NCBI RefSeq assembly: GCF_010730575.1
Contig: NZ_AP022614.1
Coordinates: forward strand, 5,704,001-5,768,000
Length of the DNA stretch: 64,000 nt
Origin: Mycobacterium parmense
GTDB taxonomy: Bacteria; Actinomycetota; Actinomycetes; Mycobacteriales; Mycobacteriaceae
Direction of reading: 5' to 3'
The notes under the pieces are model-generated. The model saw only the letters and a list, made by a program, of their open reading frames with translations. It ran no database searches and had not been told where the DNA came from. Position numbers and translations under genes: made by a program. Positions 24,389 to 33,018 of this stretch are shown here, in pieces. Each line of letters starts with the position of its first letter. The first letter of the stretch is position 1.

Positions 24389-25527
24389 GACCCTACCAAC
24401 GATCGACCGATCACCAGCCGCTGAATCTGGTTGGTGCCCTCGAAGATCTGGGTGATCTTGGCTTCGCGCATGTAGCGCTCGACACGGTAATCCCTGGTGT
24501 AGCCGTAGCCGCCGAACACCTGGACGGCGTCGGTGGTGACCTTCATTGCGGCGTCGGTCGCGACGAGCTTTGCCACCGAGGCGTGGCGCGAGTAGGGCAG
24601 TCCGGTGTCGCGGCGGCGCGCCGCGTCCAGGTAGGTGGCACGGGCAGAGTCGACGGCGGCCGCCATATCGGCCAGCATGAATGCCAGGCCTTGATGATCG
24701 ATGATCTTGCGGCCGAAAGTCGTCCGTTGTTGGGAGTAGCGCGCCGCCTCGTCGAGGGCTGCCTGCGCCAGCCCGACGGCCACCGCGGCGATGCCCAGGC
24801 GTCCAGAATCCAGTGCACTGAAGGCGATCTGGAGACCCTGCCCCTCGACACCGATCCGACGCTGGGCAGACACGAATGCATTGTCGTAGTGCGCTGTGGT
24901 GGTCGGGATAGCATGCAAGCCCATCTTCTCCTCGGGTTTGCCGAACGTAAGCCCGTCGGTGTCCTTTTCGACCAAGAAGCATGAAATGCCGCGTCCACCT
25001 TCACCTGTGCGGGCGAAGAGGGTGTAGAAATCTGCTACGCCCCCATGGGTGATCCACGCCTTCGCGCCGTTGACGCGGTAACCGCCGTCGACCGCGGCGG
25101 CTTTACAGGTCAATGCGGCGGCGTCGGAACCGGCCTGCGGCTCGGACAAGCTATAGGCGCCGATCGTGTGACCACTTAGCATGGTCGGCAGCCACTGCTG
25201 TTGTTGCTCGTCGGTGCCGAACGCGATCAACGGATGGCAGGACAGCACGTGGACGCTGACAGCCACGGCGATTGCCGCCCACCGAGCGGCCAGCTCCTCG
25301 AGAACCTGCAGGTATACCTCGTAGGGCTGTCCGCCGCCGCCCCATTCCTGCGGGTGGGGCAGCGTCAGCAGCCCGGTCTCACCCAGAGTCGCGAAGACTC
25401 CCTTGGGATAGGTTTCGCTCTTCTCATGCTCGTCGACGATCGGATCGAGCACCTTGTCGGCGACGTCGCCGGCCAGCCGAACCAGTTCGCGTGCTTCTGG
25501 CGTCGGCAGCAGGCGCTCGACCGTCAT
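24385..25527 (-). CDS. Acyl-CoA dehydrogenase
   Basis: A 380-residue single-unit acyl-CoA dehydrogenase from the ATG at 25527, whose codon overlaps the stop of the upstream SDR gene. Motifs are GAYSLSEPQAGSDAAAL for the flavin/substrate contact, QRTTFGRKIIDHQGLAFMLA, and near the end QIFEGTNQIQR with the canonical catalytic glutamate. Size and motifs match short- to medium-chain enzymes. It forms a tight operon with an SDR before and a DUF35 gene after, so it probably introduces the alpha-beta double bond in the same branch. Confidence 0.92.
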   Translation of the reverse strand: MTVERLLPTPEARELVRLAGDVADKVLDPIVDEHEKSETYPKGVFATLGETGLLTLPHPQEWGGGGQPYEVYLQVLEELAARWAAIAVAVSVHVLSCHPLIAFGTDEQQQQWLPTMLSGHTIGAYSLSEPQAGSDAAALTCKAAAVDGGYRVNGAKAWITHGGVADFYTLFARTGEGGRGISCFLVEKDTDGLTFGKPEEKMGLHAIPTTTAHYDNAFVSAQRRIGVEGQGLQIAFSALDSGRLGIAAVAVGLAQAALDEAARYSQQRTTFGRKIIDHQGLAFMLADMAAAVDSARATYLDAARRRDTGLPYSRHASVAKLVATDAAMKVTTDAVQVFGGYGYTRDYRVERYMREAKITQIFEGTNQIQRLVIGRSLVGS

Positions 25528-26345
25528 GACCGGTTGTCCTGCCACTCACAGCCGGTGAGCTCGACCGAGATCTCCCACAACCGCCGCGCGCTGTCCGCGT
25601 CGCGCGCCTTGTCTCTGAGTTTGGTGGGCTTCGGTGTGCCCCACTGGTGCATCAGGCCGCGCGGCGCAATGTAGGTGCCGTTGGGCAAGGTCGTGGTGAT
25701 CGCCTGAATGGTCGAGCGGGCCCCGTCAGCTGGGCGCTGCGCGATGCGCGGCGAGAGCACTCGGCCCGCCCACTGCAATACACCCGAACCGTTACGGGTG
25801 ATTCCGGTGTCCGTCATGCCGGGATCGGAAGCATAGGCGGTCTTGCCGCGGGCAACCAGTTCCCGCACGAACAGCAGGTTCGCCAGCTTGGATTCCCCAT
25901 AGGCCGACCATGGGTTGTAGCGGCGACGGTGGTAGTTGAGGTCGTCGAAGTGCATGCGGGCGGTGTTGTAGTTGGTGCTGGCCACCGCCACGACCCGCTC
26001 GCGGATCCGGTCGCCGAGCAGGCAGGTTAACGCGAAGTGGCCAAGGTGATTAGTGCCCATGTGAGCCTCGAAGCCATCCGCGGTTCGAGTCAGCGGCAAG
26101 CCCAACACACCGGCGTTGTTCACCAACACGTCGACGTAGTCGACAGTGTCGGCGAACTTACGCACGCTGGTGAGGTCGGCCAAGTCTAACTCGCGCACTT
26201 CGACGTCGCCGGGCATCGACGAAGCGGCCTCGCGTCCCTTTGTCAGAGTCCGGCAAGCGATCACCACTTCGTGACCGGCGGCGGCCATTGCGTGTGCGGT
26301 CGCCTTTCCGACCCCACTGCTTCCGCCCGTGACAATGATCCGCAC
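25524..26345 (-). CDS. Short-chain dehydrogenase, retinol-dehydrogenase-like
   Basis: A 273-residue SDR with VTGGSSGVGKATAHAM, NNAGVLG, the catalytic serine in VAVASTNYN and an intact YGESK. The segment FEAHMGTNHLGHFALTCLL places it with retinol/protochlorophyllide-type SDRs that use NADP and act on long or hydrophobic alcohols. It is the first gene of a three-gene operon with the acyl-CoA dehydrogenase and DUF35 genes, and is divergent from the acyl-CoA synthetase at 26464. An AT-rich inverted repeat in the intergenic region may regulate both. Confidence 0.88.
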   Translation of the reverse strand: MRIIVTGGSSGVGKATAHAMAAAGHEVVIACRTLTKGREAASSMPGDVEVRELDLADLTSVRKFADTVDYVDVLVNNAGVLGLPLTRTADGFEAHMGTNHLGHFALTCLLGDRIRERVVAVASTNYNTARMHFDDLNYHRRRYNPWSAYGESKLANLLFVRELVARGKTAYASDPGMTDTGITRNGSGVLQWAGRVLSPRIAQRPADGARSTIQAITTTLPNGTYIAPRGLMHQWGTPKPTKLRDKARDADSARRLWEISVELTGCEWQDNRS

Positions 26346-26375
26346 GTCGCCGTGCCCTCCTTCGCGGCAGTTTTG

Positions 26376-26393
26376 TAAACAGTAAACTATTTA
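26376..26393. promoter_or_regulatory. Inverted repeat TAAACAGTAAACTATTTA in a divergent promoter region
   Basis: An 8-2-8 inverted repeat with one mismatch, 31 bp upstream of the SDR start and 70 bp upstream of the acyl-CoA synthetase. It shares the core ACAGTnnACT with the TGACAGT palindromes but has AA/TT ends, so it is either a diverged site of the same regulator or the operator of another TetR protein. Confidence 0.45.
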
Positions 26394-26463
26394 TCGTTTT
26401 GGTGGAACGGCGAGGAGACACGTTGAGAACTAATCACTCAACTACTTCAGTTCGGCCGGTCAT

Positions 26464-27909
26464 ATGACGTGGCTCGAGCGGATATGCGCAATTCACGAAC
26501 GCAGCGACCGTGCAGCGGTCATTGGCGAGGCGGGCGCCGTCACGGGCCGCGAACTGATTGGAAAGGCAGTCACCGCCACGGACCTGCTGGTTGACCTCGA
26601 TGTGCAGTTAGGCCAGCCGATCCCAGCGCTGCTCAGCACTAACGCCGACGCACTCGCTCTCTTGTTCGGTGGTGCCGCCGTCAACAGACCGCTCGCTCCG
26701 CTCGGGCCGCGGCAGACCACCGCCGAGCTGGCTGAGACGGTGCGCCGGAGCGGCTCGTCAGTCCTGCTGGCTGAGGCCGCGTCCGCCGAGACCGCTCGGC
26801 AGGTTGGAGACGCGGTTGGGATACGGGCGGTGACAATTCCGTTCTTGGCTGCATCGGGGCGTCCGTTGCACCCGGAACCGGGTCCCACCGCGATCTATCT
26901 GCACACCGCGGGAACGACCGGAGTTCCCAAAAGCGTTCCGCTCACCGAGCCGGTGCTCGACGCCCGCGCCGAGCTGTTGAGTCGCCTGATAAACATCGGC
27001 CCCGACGATCGCTACGCCACCGGCTCACCAATCCACCACATCGGAGGATTGGGCAACGTCCTCGTGGCTCTCACCGTCGGGGCGGCGGTTATCTGCACCA
27101 CCAGATTCTCCTTCGATTGGTGGCGCACCCTCAAGCGCCTCGAAGCCACCCATTGTCTGCTCGTGCCGACCATGATCGAGATGTTGCTCAGCGAGGGACT
27201 TCTCGACGCAGTTCCGCTGAAGACATTGATTTACGGCGCCTCGCCGATCACCGTCGACACACTGCGCCGCGTCCTTGACGTCCTAGCGGACGTCGCGATC
27301 GTCAGTCTCTATGGCCAAACCGAGGGCAGCCCGATCACCAGCTTGGGCCCGGACGATCATCGACAGGCCGCAGTCAACAACTCAAGGATTCTCTGCACCG
27401 TCGGCCGGCCCGTGAGCGGCCTACGTCTGCGGATTGGTGAACCGGACGGGGCGGGAATCGGGGAAGTTTTGGCCGCGGCGGCGCACCTTTCCGGCCAGGC
27501 CGCCGATGGATGGTTGCACACCGGGGATCTGGGTTTGATGGACGATGATGGTTATCTCCGTCTTTGTGGTCGTCGGCACGACATGGTGGTTCGCGGCGGA
27601 GAGAACGTCTATCCGTTAGAAGTCGAGAATGTGTTGAGCGCCCACCCCGCGGTTGCTGCGGTCGGGGTTGTAGGCGTGCCGGACACGCGACTGGGGGAGA
27701 CCTTGGCCGCGTTCATAGTCCCGACGGACTCGGGTCATCCTCCACGGCCCGAGGAACTGGCTTCGTTTACCCGCGTCAAGCTAGCCGGCTTCAAGGTTCC
27801 GCAATACTGGTATTCGGTCGCCGAACTGCCGCTGAACGGTGCGGGCAAGGTCGTTCGCGCCGCACTTCAGGCGATACATCTGGAGCGTCAGCACATTGCG
27901 TCACCGTGA
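26464..27909 (+). CDS. Acyl-CoA synthetase (AMP-binding, ANL superfamily)
   Basis: A 481-residue adenylate-forming ligase. The P-loop-like motif is YLHTAGTTGVPKSVPL (about 144-159). The acyl pocket segment is IYGASPI, the adenine motif SLYGQTEGSP, and the hinge aspartate and following strand are HTGDLGLMDDDGYLRLCGR. The C-terminal lid lysine lies in LNGAGKVVRA. It makes an acyl-adenylate and then the CoA thioester, so it is the second activation enzyme in the island besides the CoA-transferase. It is divergent from the SDR/acyl-CoA dehydrogenase/DUF35 operon. Confidence 0.92.
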   Translation: MTWLERICAIHERSDRAAVIGEAGAVTGRELIGKAVTATDLLVDLDVQLGQPIPALLSTNADALALLFGGAAVNRPLAPLGPRQTTAELAETVRRSGSSVLLAEAASAETARQVGDAVGIRAVTIPFLAASGRPLHPEPGPTAIYLHTAGTTGVPKSVPLTEPVLDARAELLSRLINIGPDDRYATGSPIHHIGGLGNVLVALTVGAAVICTTRFSFDWWRTLKRLEATHCLLVPTMIEMLLSEGLLDAVPLKTLIYGASPITVDTLRRVLDVLADVAIVSLYGQTEGSPITSLGPDDHRQAAVNNSRILCTVGRPVSGLRLRIGEPDGAGIGEVLAAAAHLSGQAADGWLHTGDLGLMDDDGYLRLCGRRHDMVVRGGENVYPLEVENVLSAHPAVAAVGVVGVPDTRLGETLAAFIVPTDSGHPPRPEELASFTRVKLAGFKVPQYWYSVAELPLNGAGKVVRAALQAIHLERQHIASP

Positions 27910-28102
27910 GTTATCTACCTAGGCCGGCCTGGACGGCGAGAGACGTTCCCGAGCATCTGATACGGAGCGATAGCTGTCAGGGCCACCCGTTGGCCGATCT
28001 AGTAGGGGGTGCCGAACAGCGGCGGCCAATTCAGTGGTCCGGCTGGACTTGTGCGGCGATGGACCTAGACCTTATTCGTTATATAGTTTAACGTCTCGGT
28101 CT

Positions 28103-28513
28103 ATGTTCGAGCCGCCAGCCACCAAGAGCCGGGCCTCGCTGGTCGCCTTGATTCTCACCGCGGCAGCCGTCGGCTTGCTCGTGCTGACGCCACCACCGAG
28201 GGCGCATGCCGCCCCAGCGCCTGAGGTCGAGTATGTCTACGACGTGGTGGTGCGGCGGCATTACGGCTTTCCGAACAACGACGCACTTACTTATGGCCAC
28301 GGGATCTGCGACAAGGTCGGCCGAGGAGAGGCCTACGGGCAAGTCATGGGTGACGTGAAGAATGACGTCACCCCCAACGATGAGTTCGCGGCCAATTACC
28401 TGGTCTCATATGCGGTCAACTTGCTGTGCCCTGAGCTGATATGGCAGCTTCGGAACTCAGCCGCGGGCTACCAACCGCCAGGCGGAGTCGCAGCGCCCGG
28501 TACCTATTACTGA
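28103..28513 (+). CDS. DUF732-type secreted protein
   Basis: A 136-residue protein from the ATG at 28103. A signal peptide covers about residues 1-38 (charged start, LVALILTAAAVGLLVLT core, cleavage after RAHA-AP). The mature part is 100 residues with two cysteines (GICDKVGRG and LLCPELI) and the NYLVSYAVNLLCP helix, the pattern of the DUF732 family common in mycobacteria. The function of that family is unknown; it is exported and probably disulfide-bonded. An upstream in-frame start at 28034 would block the signal peptide and is not preferred. It stands apart from the catabolic genes on both sides. Confidence 0.8.
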   Translation: MFEPPATKSRASLVALILTAAAVGLLVLTPPPRAHAAPAPEVEYVYDVVVRRHYGFPNNDALTYGHGICDKVGRGEAYGQVMGDVKNDVTPNDEFAANYLVSYAVNLLCPELIWQLRNSAAGYQPPGGVAAPGTYY

Positions 28514-28559
28514 GGCTAAGACCAGCACGCGAACAGCGCTTACCTGCAGAGCGCCCCCC

Positions 28560-28727
28560 GCGCTGCGCCGAGCGGCAGAGAGGTTGCCCCTTACTGATCG
28601 CGACGAGAAATCGTGATGTTGATCGGTGACGGCTTGCCCAATCGGGCCGTTGCCACCAGGCTGAACCTCTCGGTGCGCACCGTTGAAGCACCGTTGAAGG
28701 CCACATCTACCGCGCGATGGCCAAGAC
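28560..28727 (+). pseudogene. LuxR-type regulator remnant, copy A
   Basis: A fragment of the C-terminal helix-turn-helix of a LuxR regulator: AERLPLTDR, then after a frameshift IVMLIGDGLPNRAV and NLSVRTVE. An 11-bp tandem duplication (GCACCGTTGAA repeated) breaks the end of the recognition helix. The 168 bp match copy B at 36913-37080 with three substitutions and no length difference, and both carry the same frameshift and duplication. Confidence 0.8.
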
Positions 28728-28788
28728 TTGAATCTAGAACGTCACGCCGTCGAAGGGCGGTCCGGTAACATTCCCAACGGAGTGTAAG

Positions 28789-29457
28789 TTGGCCCCGAAG
28801 GCTAAGGCAAGAGAAGACGTGGTGGAAGTCGGCGAACGACGAGTGCGGCGCACTCAGGCAGAGCGAAGTGCGGCCATGAGAACGCGGTTGCTCGATGCCA
28901 CCATCGAGTGCCTGGTGACCTACGGATATGCGGGCACCACCACGCCACGGGTCGCCGAGCGTGCCGGTGTGACCCGGGGAGCCCAGATCCACCACTTCCG
29001 TGCGAAGGAAGATCTGGTGGTGGCGGCGATCGAACATCTCGCACAGCAACGCGTCCAGGCCGCCATGCGCGAGTTCGGCAGAATGACTGCCACGAGCGAC
29101 CCGGTCTCGACGATGCTGGATTTTTTGTGGGAGGCGCACCAGGGCCCGATGTTCATTGCAGCCGTTGAGCTTTGGGTCGCCGCACGCACCGACGCAGTGC
29201 TGGCAAGCCATGTCGAACGAGTCGAGCCGCTGGTCAACAGCACGCTGATTTCGGCGATCGCTCAACTGGTGCCCGACCACGCCGCACGCAAAGACCTGCG
29301 CAACTTCGTCTACACCGCGATGGACGCGCTGCGGGGGATTCTGCTGGCAAGTTTCGTCGATCGCGACACCGATCGCGCGCGCCGCCGGTGGCACCGGGCG
29401 GCTGAGCAACTACGGATTGCCGCCGGCGGGCTGCTGACCGCCGATTCCGTGGACTGA
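28789..29457 (+). CDS. TetR-family transcriptional regulator
   Basis: A 222-residue regulator. The chosen TTG at 28789 follows GGAG at 7 bp; a later GTG is possible. The helix-turn-helix is TTTPRVAERAGVTRGAQIHHF, and a long helical C-terminal domain follows. It stands directly upstream of, and in the same direction as, the thiolase-to-FadD operon (29563-36820), so it is the likely local regulator. A small inverted repeat at 29500 in the gap between them is a candidate target. Confidence 0.88.
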   Translation: MAPKAKAREDVVEVGERRVRRTQAERSAAMRTRLLDATIECLVTYGYAGTTTPRVAERAGVTRGAQIHHFRAKEDLVVAAIEHLAQQRVQAAMREFGRMTATSDPVSTMLDFLWEAHQGPMFIAAVELWVAARTDAVLASHVERVEPLVNSTLISAIAQLVPDHAARKDLRNFVYTAMDALRGILLASFVDRDTDRARRRWHRAAEQLRIAAGGLLTADSVD

Positions 29458-29499
29458 CTCCCACCCTCCGCGAGCCCTGCTGAGTCGAATCTCGGGCCG

Positions 29500-29513
29500 T
29501 TGCAAAGATGCAA
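29500..29513. promoter_or_regulatory. Inverted repeat TTGCA-AAGA-TGCAA before the thiolase operon
   Basis: A perfect 5-4-5 inverted repeat 49 bp upstream of the thiolase ATG. Position fits an operator for the TetR protein encoded just before it. It is short, so chance occurrence cannot be excluded. Confidence 0.35.
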
Positions 29514-29562
29514 TCAGGTGTGTATGTTTCGTGGCGGGGCTGCGTCAGTTTGAGGGAGCGAG

Positions 29563-30753
29563 ATGTCACAGAAGGTCTACGTCATCGGCGTGGGGATGAC
29601 GAAGTTCGAGAAGCCGGGGCGCCGGGAAAACTGGGACTACCCGGACATGGCGCGCGAATCCGGCACCAAGGCGCTCGAGGACGCTGGCATCGACTACGCC
29701 GCGATCGAGCAGGGCTACGTCGGCTACGTCTACGGTGAGTCGACCTCGGGCCAGCGGGCGCTCTATGAACTGGGGTTGAGCGGGATCCCGATCGTGAACG
29801 TCAACAACAACTGTTCGACCGGGTCTACAGCGCTGTACCTTGCCGCGCAGGCGATTCGGGGCGGGCTGGCCGATTGCACCATCGCGCTGGGCTTCGAGAA
29901 GATGAAGCCTGGCTCGCTGGAGTCCACCTACGACGACCGGACCAACCCGATGGAAAAGCACATCATGGCGATGGCCGAGATCTCCGAGGTGCTCTTCCCG
30001 CCGGCGCCGTGGATGTTCGGGGCCGCGGGCCGTGAACACATGCAGCAATACGGCAGCACCGCCGAACATTTTGCCAAAATTGGCTATAAGAATCACAAGC
30101 ATTCGGTCAACAACCCGTACGCCCAGTTCCAGGAGTCGTACTCGCTGGACGACATCCTGGCTGCGCGAATGATCTACGACCCGCTGACCAAACTGCAGTG
30201 CTCACCGACCTCCGACGGGTCGGGCGCGGCGATCTTGGCGTCGGAAGCGTTCGTGGACAGACACAACCTGGCCGCTCAGGCAGTGGAGATCGTCGGGCAG
30301 GCGATGACGACCGACTTTGCCAACAGCTTCGACGGCACCTGCAAGGGTCTGATCGGCTACCACATGAATGTGCAAGCCGCTCAACGTGTCTACGAACAAT
30401 CCGGACTGGGACCCGACGAATTCCAGGTCATCGAATTGCACGACTGCTTTTCGGCCAACGAGCTGCTGCTCTACGAAGCCTTGGGTCTGTGTGGCGAAGG
30501 CGAGGCGCCCAAACTCATCGACAACGGTGACGTCACCTATGGCGGGCGGTGGGTGGTCAACCCGTCCGGCGGCCTGATCTCCAAAGGGCACCCGCTGGGG
30601 GCCACTGGTTTGGCGCAGTGCGCCGAGTTGACCTGGCAGCTTCGCGGCAAGGCCGACAAGCGGCAGGTCGACAACGTCACCGCCGCGTTGCAACACAACA
30701 TCGGACTCGGCGGTGCGGCTGTCGTCACCGCTTATCAGCGTGCCGAACGCTGA
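29563..30753 (+). CDS. SCP2-type thiolase / lipid-transfer protein
   Basis: A 396-residue thiolase with all catalytic features: nucleophile C84 in [19 protein letters not shown] with the His and second Cys region, and [13 protein letters not shown] near residue 345. Unlike the Ltp2-like protein at 20321 it should perform true thiolysis of 3-oxoacyl-CoA. ATG with a GGGAG ribosome site. It is the first structural gene of an operon encoding every other beta-oxidation step, so it is probably the terminal step of that cycle. Similar mycobacterial proteins are annotated as nonspecific lipid-transfer proteins. Confidence 0.92.
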   Translation: MSQKVYVIGVGMTKFEKPGRRENWDYPDMARESGTKALEDAGIDYAAIEQGYVGYVYGESTSGQRALYELGLSGIPIVNVNNNCSTGSTALYLAAQAIRGGLADCTIALGFEKMKPGSLESTYDDRTNPMEKHIMAMAEISEVLFPPAPWMFGAAGREHMQQYGSTAEHFAKIGYKNHKHSVNNPYAQFQESYSLDDILAARMIYDPLTKLQCSPTSDGSGAAILASEAFVDRHNLAAQAVEIVGQAMTTDFANSFDGTCKGLIGYHMNVQAAQRVYEQSGLGPDEFQVIELHDCFSANELLLYEALGLCGEGEAPKLIDNGDVTYGGRWVVNPSGGLISKGHPLGATGLAQCAELTWQLRGKADKRQVDNVTAALQHNIGLGGAAVVTAYQRAER

Positions 30754-30785
30754 ACCATCCGAGCAACTTTCGAAAGAGAACAACC

Positions 30786-31235
30786 ATGGGACACATCGAG
30801 GCAACCCGCGAACTGTCGGCCGACCCGGAGGCGCTGTGGGGGACGGTCACCGACTTGGCCAACTGGGACAAATGGTTCACCGTCCACGAGAAGTGGCTCG
30901 AGAGCCCGCCCGACGCTCCGACTGTAGGTGCAAAACTGACGGCCAAGATCGTCATGCTGGGGATGGCGAACAAGATCGAGTGGACGATCGACGAGCTCGA
31001 AGCGCCACGCTCGCTGGTACTCTCGGGCACCGGGATGGCCGGGGTAAAGGCCAAGTTCACCTTCGTCATCGACCCGGCCGACCAGGGCTCGACATTCACT
31101 GTTTCCGGCGACTTCGAGGGCGCGATGATCAAAGGCGCGCTGGGCAAGGCCGTGGAGAAAGACGGCGTACAGCAACTCGACAAGACACTCGACCAGCTCG
31201 ACGCGCTGGCGTCCGCCGAGATGTCCGAGGCCTAA
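30786..31235 (+). CDS. SRPBCC-fold protein
   Basis: A 149-residue START/polyketide-cyclase-like protein: MGHIEATRELSADPEALWGT, then VTDLANWDKWF, which is the typical beginning of the family, and a C-terminal helix (LGKAVEKDGVQQLDKTLDQL) that lids the cavity. It resembles the small mycobacterial SRPBCC proteins of the Rv0910 type, some of which have been described as toxins, but no antitoxin gene is adjacent here. A lipid- or acyl-CoA-binding role in the operon is more likely. Confidence 0.82.
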   Translation: MGHIEATRELSADPEALWGTVTDLANWDKWFTVHEKWLESPPDAPTVGAKLTAKIVMLGMANKIEWTIDELEAPRSLVLSGTGMAGVKAKFTFVIDPADQGSTFTVSGDFEGAMIKGALGKAVEKDGVQQLDKTLDQLDALASAEMSEA

Positions 31236-31238
31236 TCT

Positions 31239-32111
31239 ATGGCCGAAACACTGCAATTCGACGACACCGGCCTGGGCCGCTGGACCGACGACGAGCGATT
31301 CGACGTCACCCAACAGCGGTTGGTTGAATACGCCGCAGCCACGAATGACCCGATCGAGGCGCACCGCAAAGGGGACGTTGCGCCACCGGTGTTCGCGATC
31401 GTCCCCGCTTTCGCGGCGCTGCTCACGCCCGCGGTGGACGTGATGCCGGCCCAGGCCATCCCGCGAATCGTGCACGGCGAGCAGGACTTCCACTTCCACC
31501 GGCCGATCCGCCCCGGCGACAAGCTGGTATCGCGCGGCAAGATGATCGGCTACCAGGGGCTGGAGAAGGGCACCCGCGCCGCGATCCTGCTCGAATGCCG
31601 CACCGAGGACGGCGAACTGGTCAACGAGCAGTACGTCACCACGTTCGTGCGAGGCATGTCGGTGGGCAAGACGGTCGGCGACCTCAGCCCTGAGCACAAG
31701 TTCGACGACACGCTGAGAGAACAGGCCCCGGTTGCCAAAGTCGTTCAGCACGTCGACCACGACCAGACCTTCCGCTACTCACCCGCGGCCGGTGACCCGA
31801 TGCCGATCCATCTCGACGAGGAAGTGGCCCGCGACGCCGGGTTGCCGGGAATCATCGCGCACGGCCTGTGCACCATGGCATTCACGTCGTGGGCGGTGCT
31901 CACCGAGCTGGCCGACTCGGACGTCAACCGGCTCAAGCGGTTCGCGGTCCGCTTCTCCAAGCCGGTGCTGCCCGGCGACGACCTGGAAACCAGGATCTGG
32001 AAAGTCGGCAGCAGCGACGGAACCACCAGCTACGCATTCGAAACGGCACGAAGCCGTGACGACGGCGAAGAAATCGCCATCACCGACGGACTGGCCGTAC
32101 TGGCCGACTGA
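31239..32111 (+). CDS. MaoC-family double hot-dog enoyl-CoA hydratase
   Basis: A 290-residue protein with two hot-dog repeats in one chain. The N-terminal half (residues 1-140) is non-catalytic (AAATNDPIEAHRKGDVAPPV, HGEQDFHFHRPIRPGDKL). The C-terminal half has the hydratase-2 motif YSPAAGDPMPIHLDEEVA followed by PGIIAHGLCTMAF. This is the fused form of the two-gene hydratase at 6866-7782. It hydrates trans-2-enoyl-CoA to (3R)-hydroxyacyl-CoA, which the next gene can oxidise. Start 3 bp after the SRPBCC stop. Confidence 0.9.
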   Translation: MAETLQFDDTGLGRWTDDERFDVTQQRLVEYAAATNDPIEAHRKGDVAPPVFAIVPAFAALLTPAVDVMPAQAIPRIVHGEQDFHFHRPIRPGDKLVSRGKMIGYQGLEKGTRAAILLECRTEDGELVNEQYVTTFVRGMSVGKTVGDLSPEHKFDDTLREQAPVAKVVQHVDHDQTFRYSPAAGDPMPIHLDEEVARDAGLPGIIAHGLCTMAFTSWAVLTELADSDVNRLKRFAVRFSKPVLPGDDLETRIWKVGSSDGTTSYAFETARSRDDGEEIAITDGLAVLAD

Positions 32112-32134
32112 CACAACCAAGGAGTTTCACCACG

Positions 32135-33004
32135 ATGGGTGCATTGGAAGGCCGGATCGCGGTCATCACCGGCGCAGGCCGCGGCATCGGACGCGAACAC
32201 GCGCTGCTGTTCGCCAAGGAGGGCGCCAAGATCGTCGTCAACGATCTCGGCGGGAGCAACGAGGGCGAGGGCGCCGACACCGGCCCGGCCCAGGAGGTCG
32301 CCGCCGAGATCAACAAAGCCGGCGGATCTGCGGTCGTCAACACCGAGGACGTGTCGACTTGGGCGGGCGCCGAAAGCGTTGTGCAACAGGCGATCGACGA
32401 GTTCGGCGGCCTCGACATCCTGGTCAACAACGCAGGCATCCTGCGCGACGCATTCATCGCCGGCATGGAGGAGGCCCAGTGGGACGCGGTCATCGCGGTC
32501 CACCTGAAGGGACACTTCGCGATGCTGCACCACGCGGCCGCCTACTGGAAAGCCCAGTCGAAGGCTGGTGACCAGCCCAACGCCGCGGTGATCAATACAG
32601 CCTCGGGTTCCGGAGTGACACTGCCCAACCCAGGCCAGGCCAACTACGGCTCGGCCAAAGCAGGCATCGCAGCGCTGACGCTGATCGCCGCCGAAGAACT
32701 CGAGCGGTACGGCGTGCGGGTCAACGCGATCGCGCCGATCGCACGCACCCGGCTCACCCTGGCCACACCCGGCATGGGCTCGCTGATGTCCGAGCCCGAA
32801 GAGGGCGAACTCGACCTGTTCAGTCCGTCCAACATCTCACCGCTGGTCGCCTATCTGGCCACCGACAAATGTCCGATCACCGGCAAGGTGTACGCGGTTC
32901 AGGGCGGCGCGATTTCGTCACTGTCCGGCTGGCACGACGTCGACACCATCGAGACCGACGGCCCCTGGCTGATCGACGACATCGCCAGTCGCCTGCCGCA
33001 GTAG
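32135..33004 (+). CDS. SDR, (3R)-hydroxyacyl-CoA dehydrogenase type
   Basis: A 289-residue SDR with ITGAGRGIGREHALLFAKEG, the NDLGGSNEGEGADTGPA loop characteristic of the dehydrogenase domain of peroxisomal multifunctional enzyme type 2, NNAGILRD, catalytic Ser in NTASGSG and YGSAK. It should oxidise (3R)-hydroxyacyl-CoA to the 3-oxo form with NAD. Placement between a (3R)-specific hydratase and an acyl-CoA dehydrogenase, with the thiolase upstream, gives a complete cycle. Confidence 0.9.
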   Translation: MGALEGRIAVITGAGRGIGREHALLFAKEGAKIVVNDLGGSNEGEGADTGPAQEVAAEINKAGGSAVVNTEDVSTWAGAESVVQQAIDEFGGLDILVNNAGILRDAFIAGMEEAQWDAVIAVHLKGHFAMLHHAAAYWKAQSKAGDQPNAAVINTASGSGVTLPNPGQANYGSAKAGIAALTLIAAEELERYGVRVNAIAPIARTRLTLATPGMGSLMSEPEEGELDLFSPSNISPLVAYLATDKCPITGKVYAVQGGAISSLSGWHDVDTIETDGPWLIDDIASRLPQ

Positions 33005-33018
33005 TCGAGGAGCGGAAC

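Noticed and set aside
24389..24982. N-terminal extension of the DUF35 frame at 23942
   Set aside because: It overlaps the acyl-CoA dehydrogenase gene; the ATGA overlap at 24385-24388 gives the normal start.
30786..31235. SRPBCC protein as the toxin of a toxin-antitoxin pair
   Set aside because: No small antitoxin gene is adjacent; the gene is embedded in a beta-oxidation operon.
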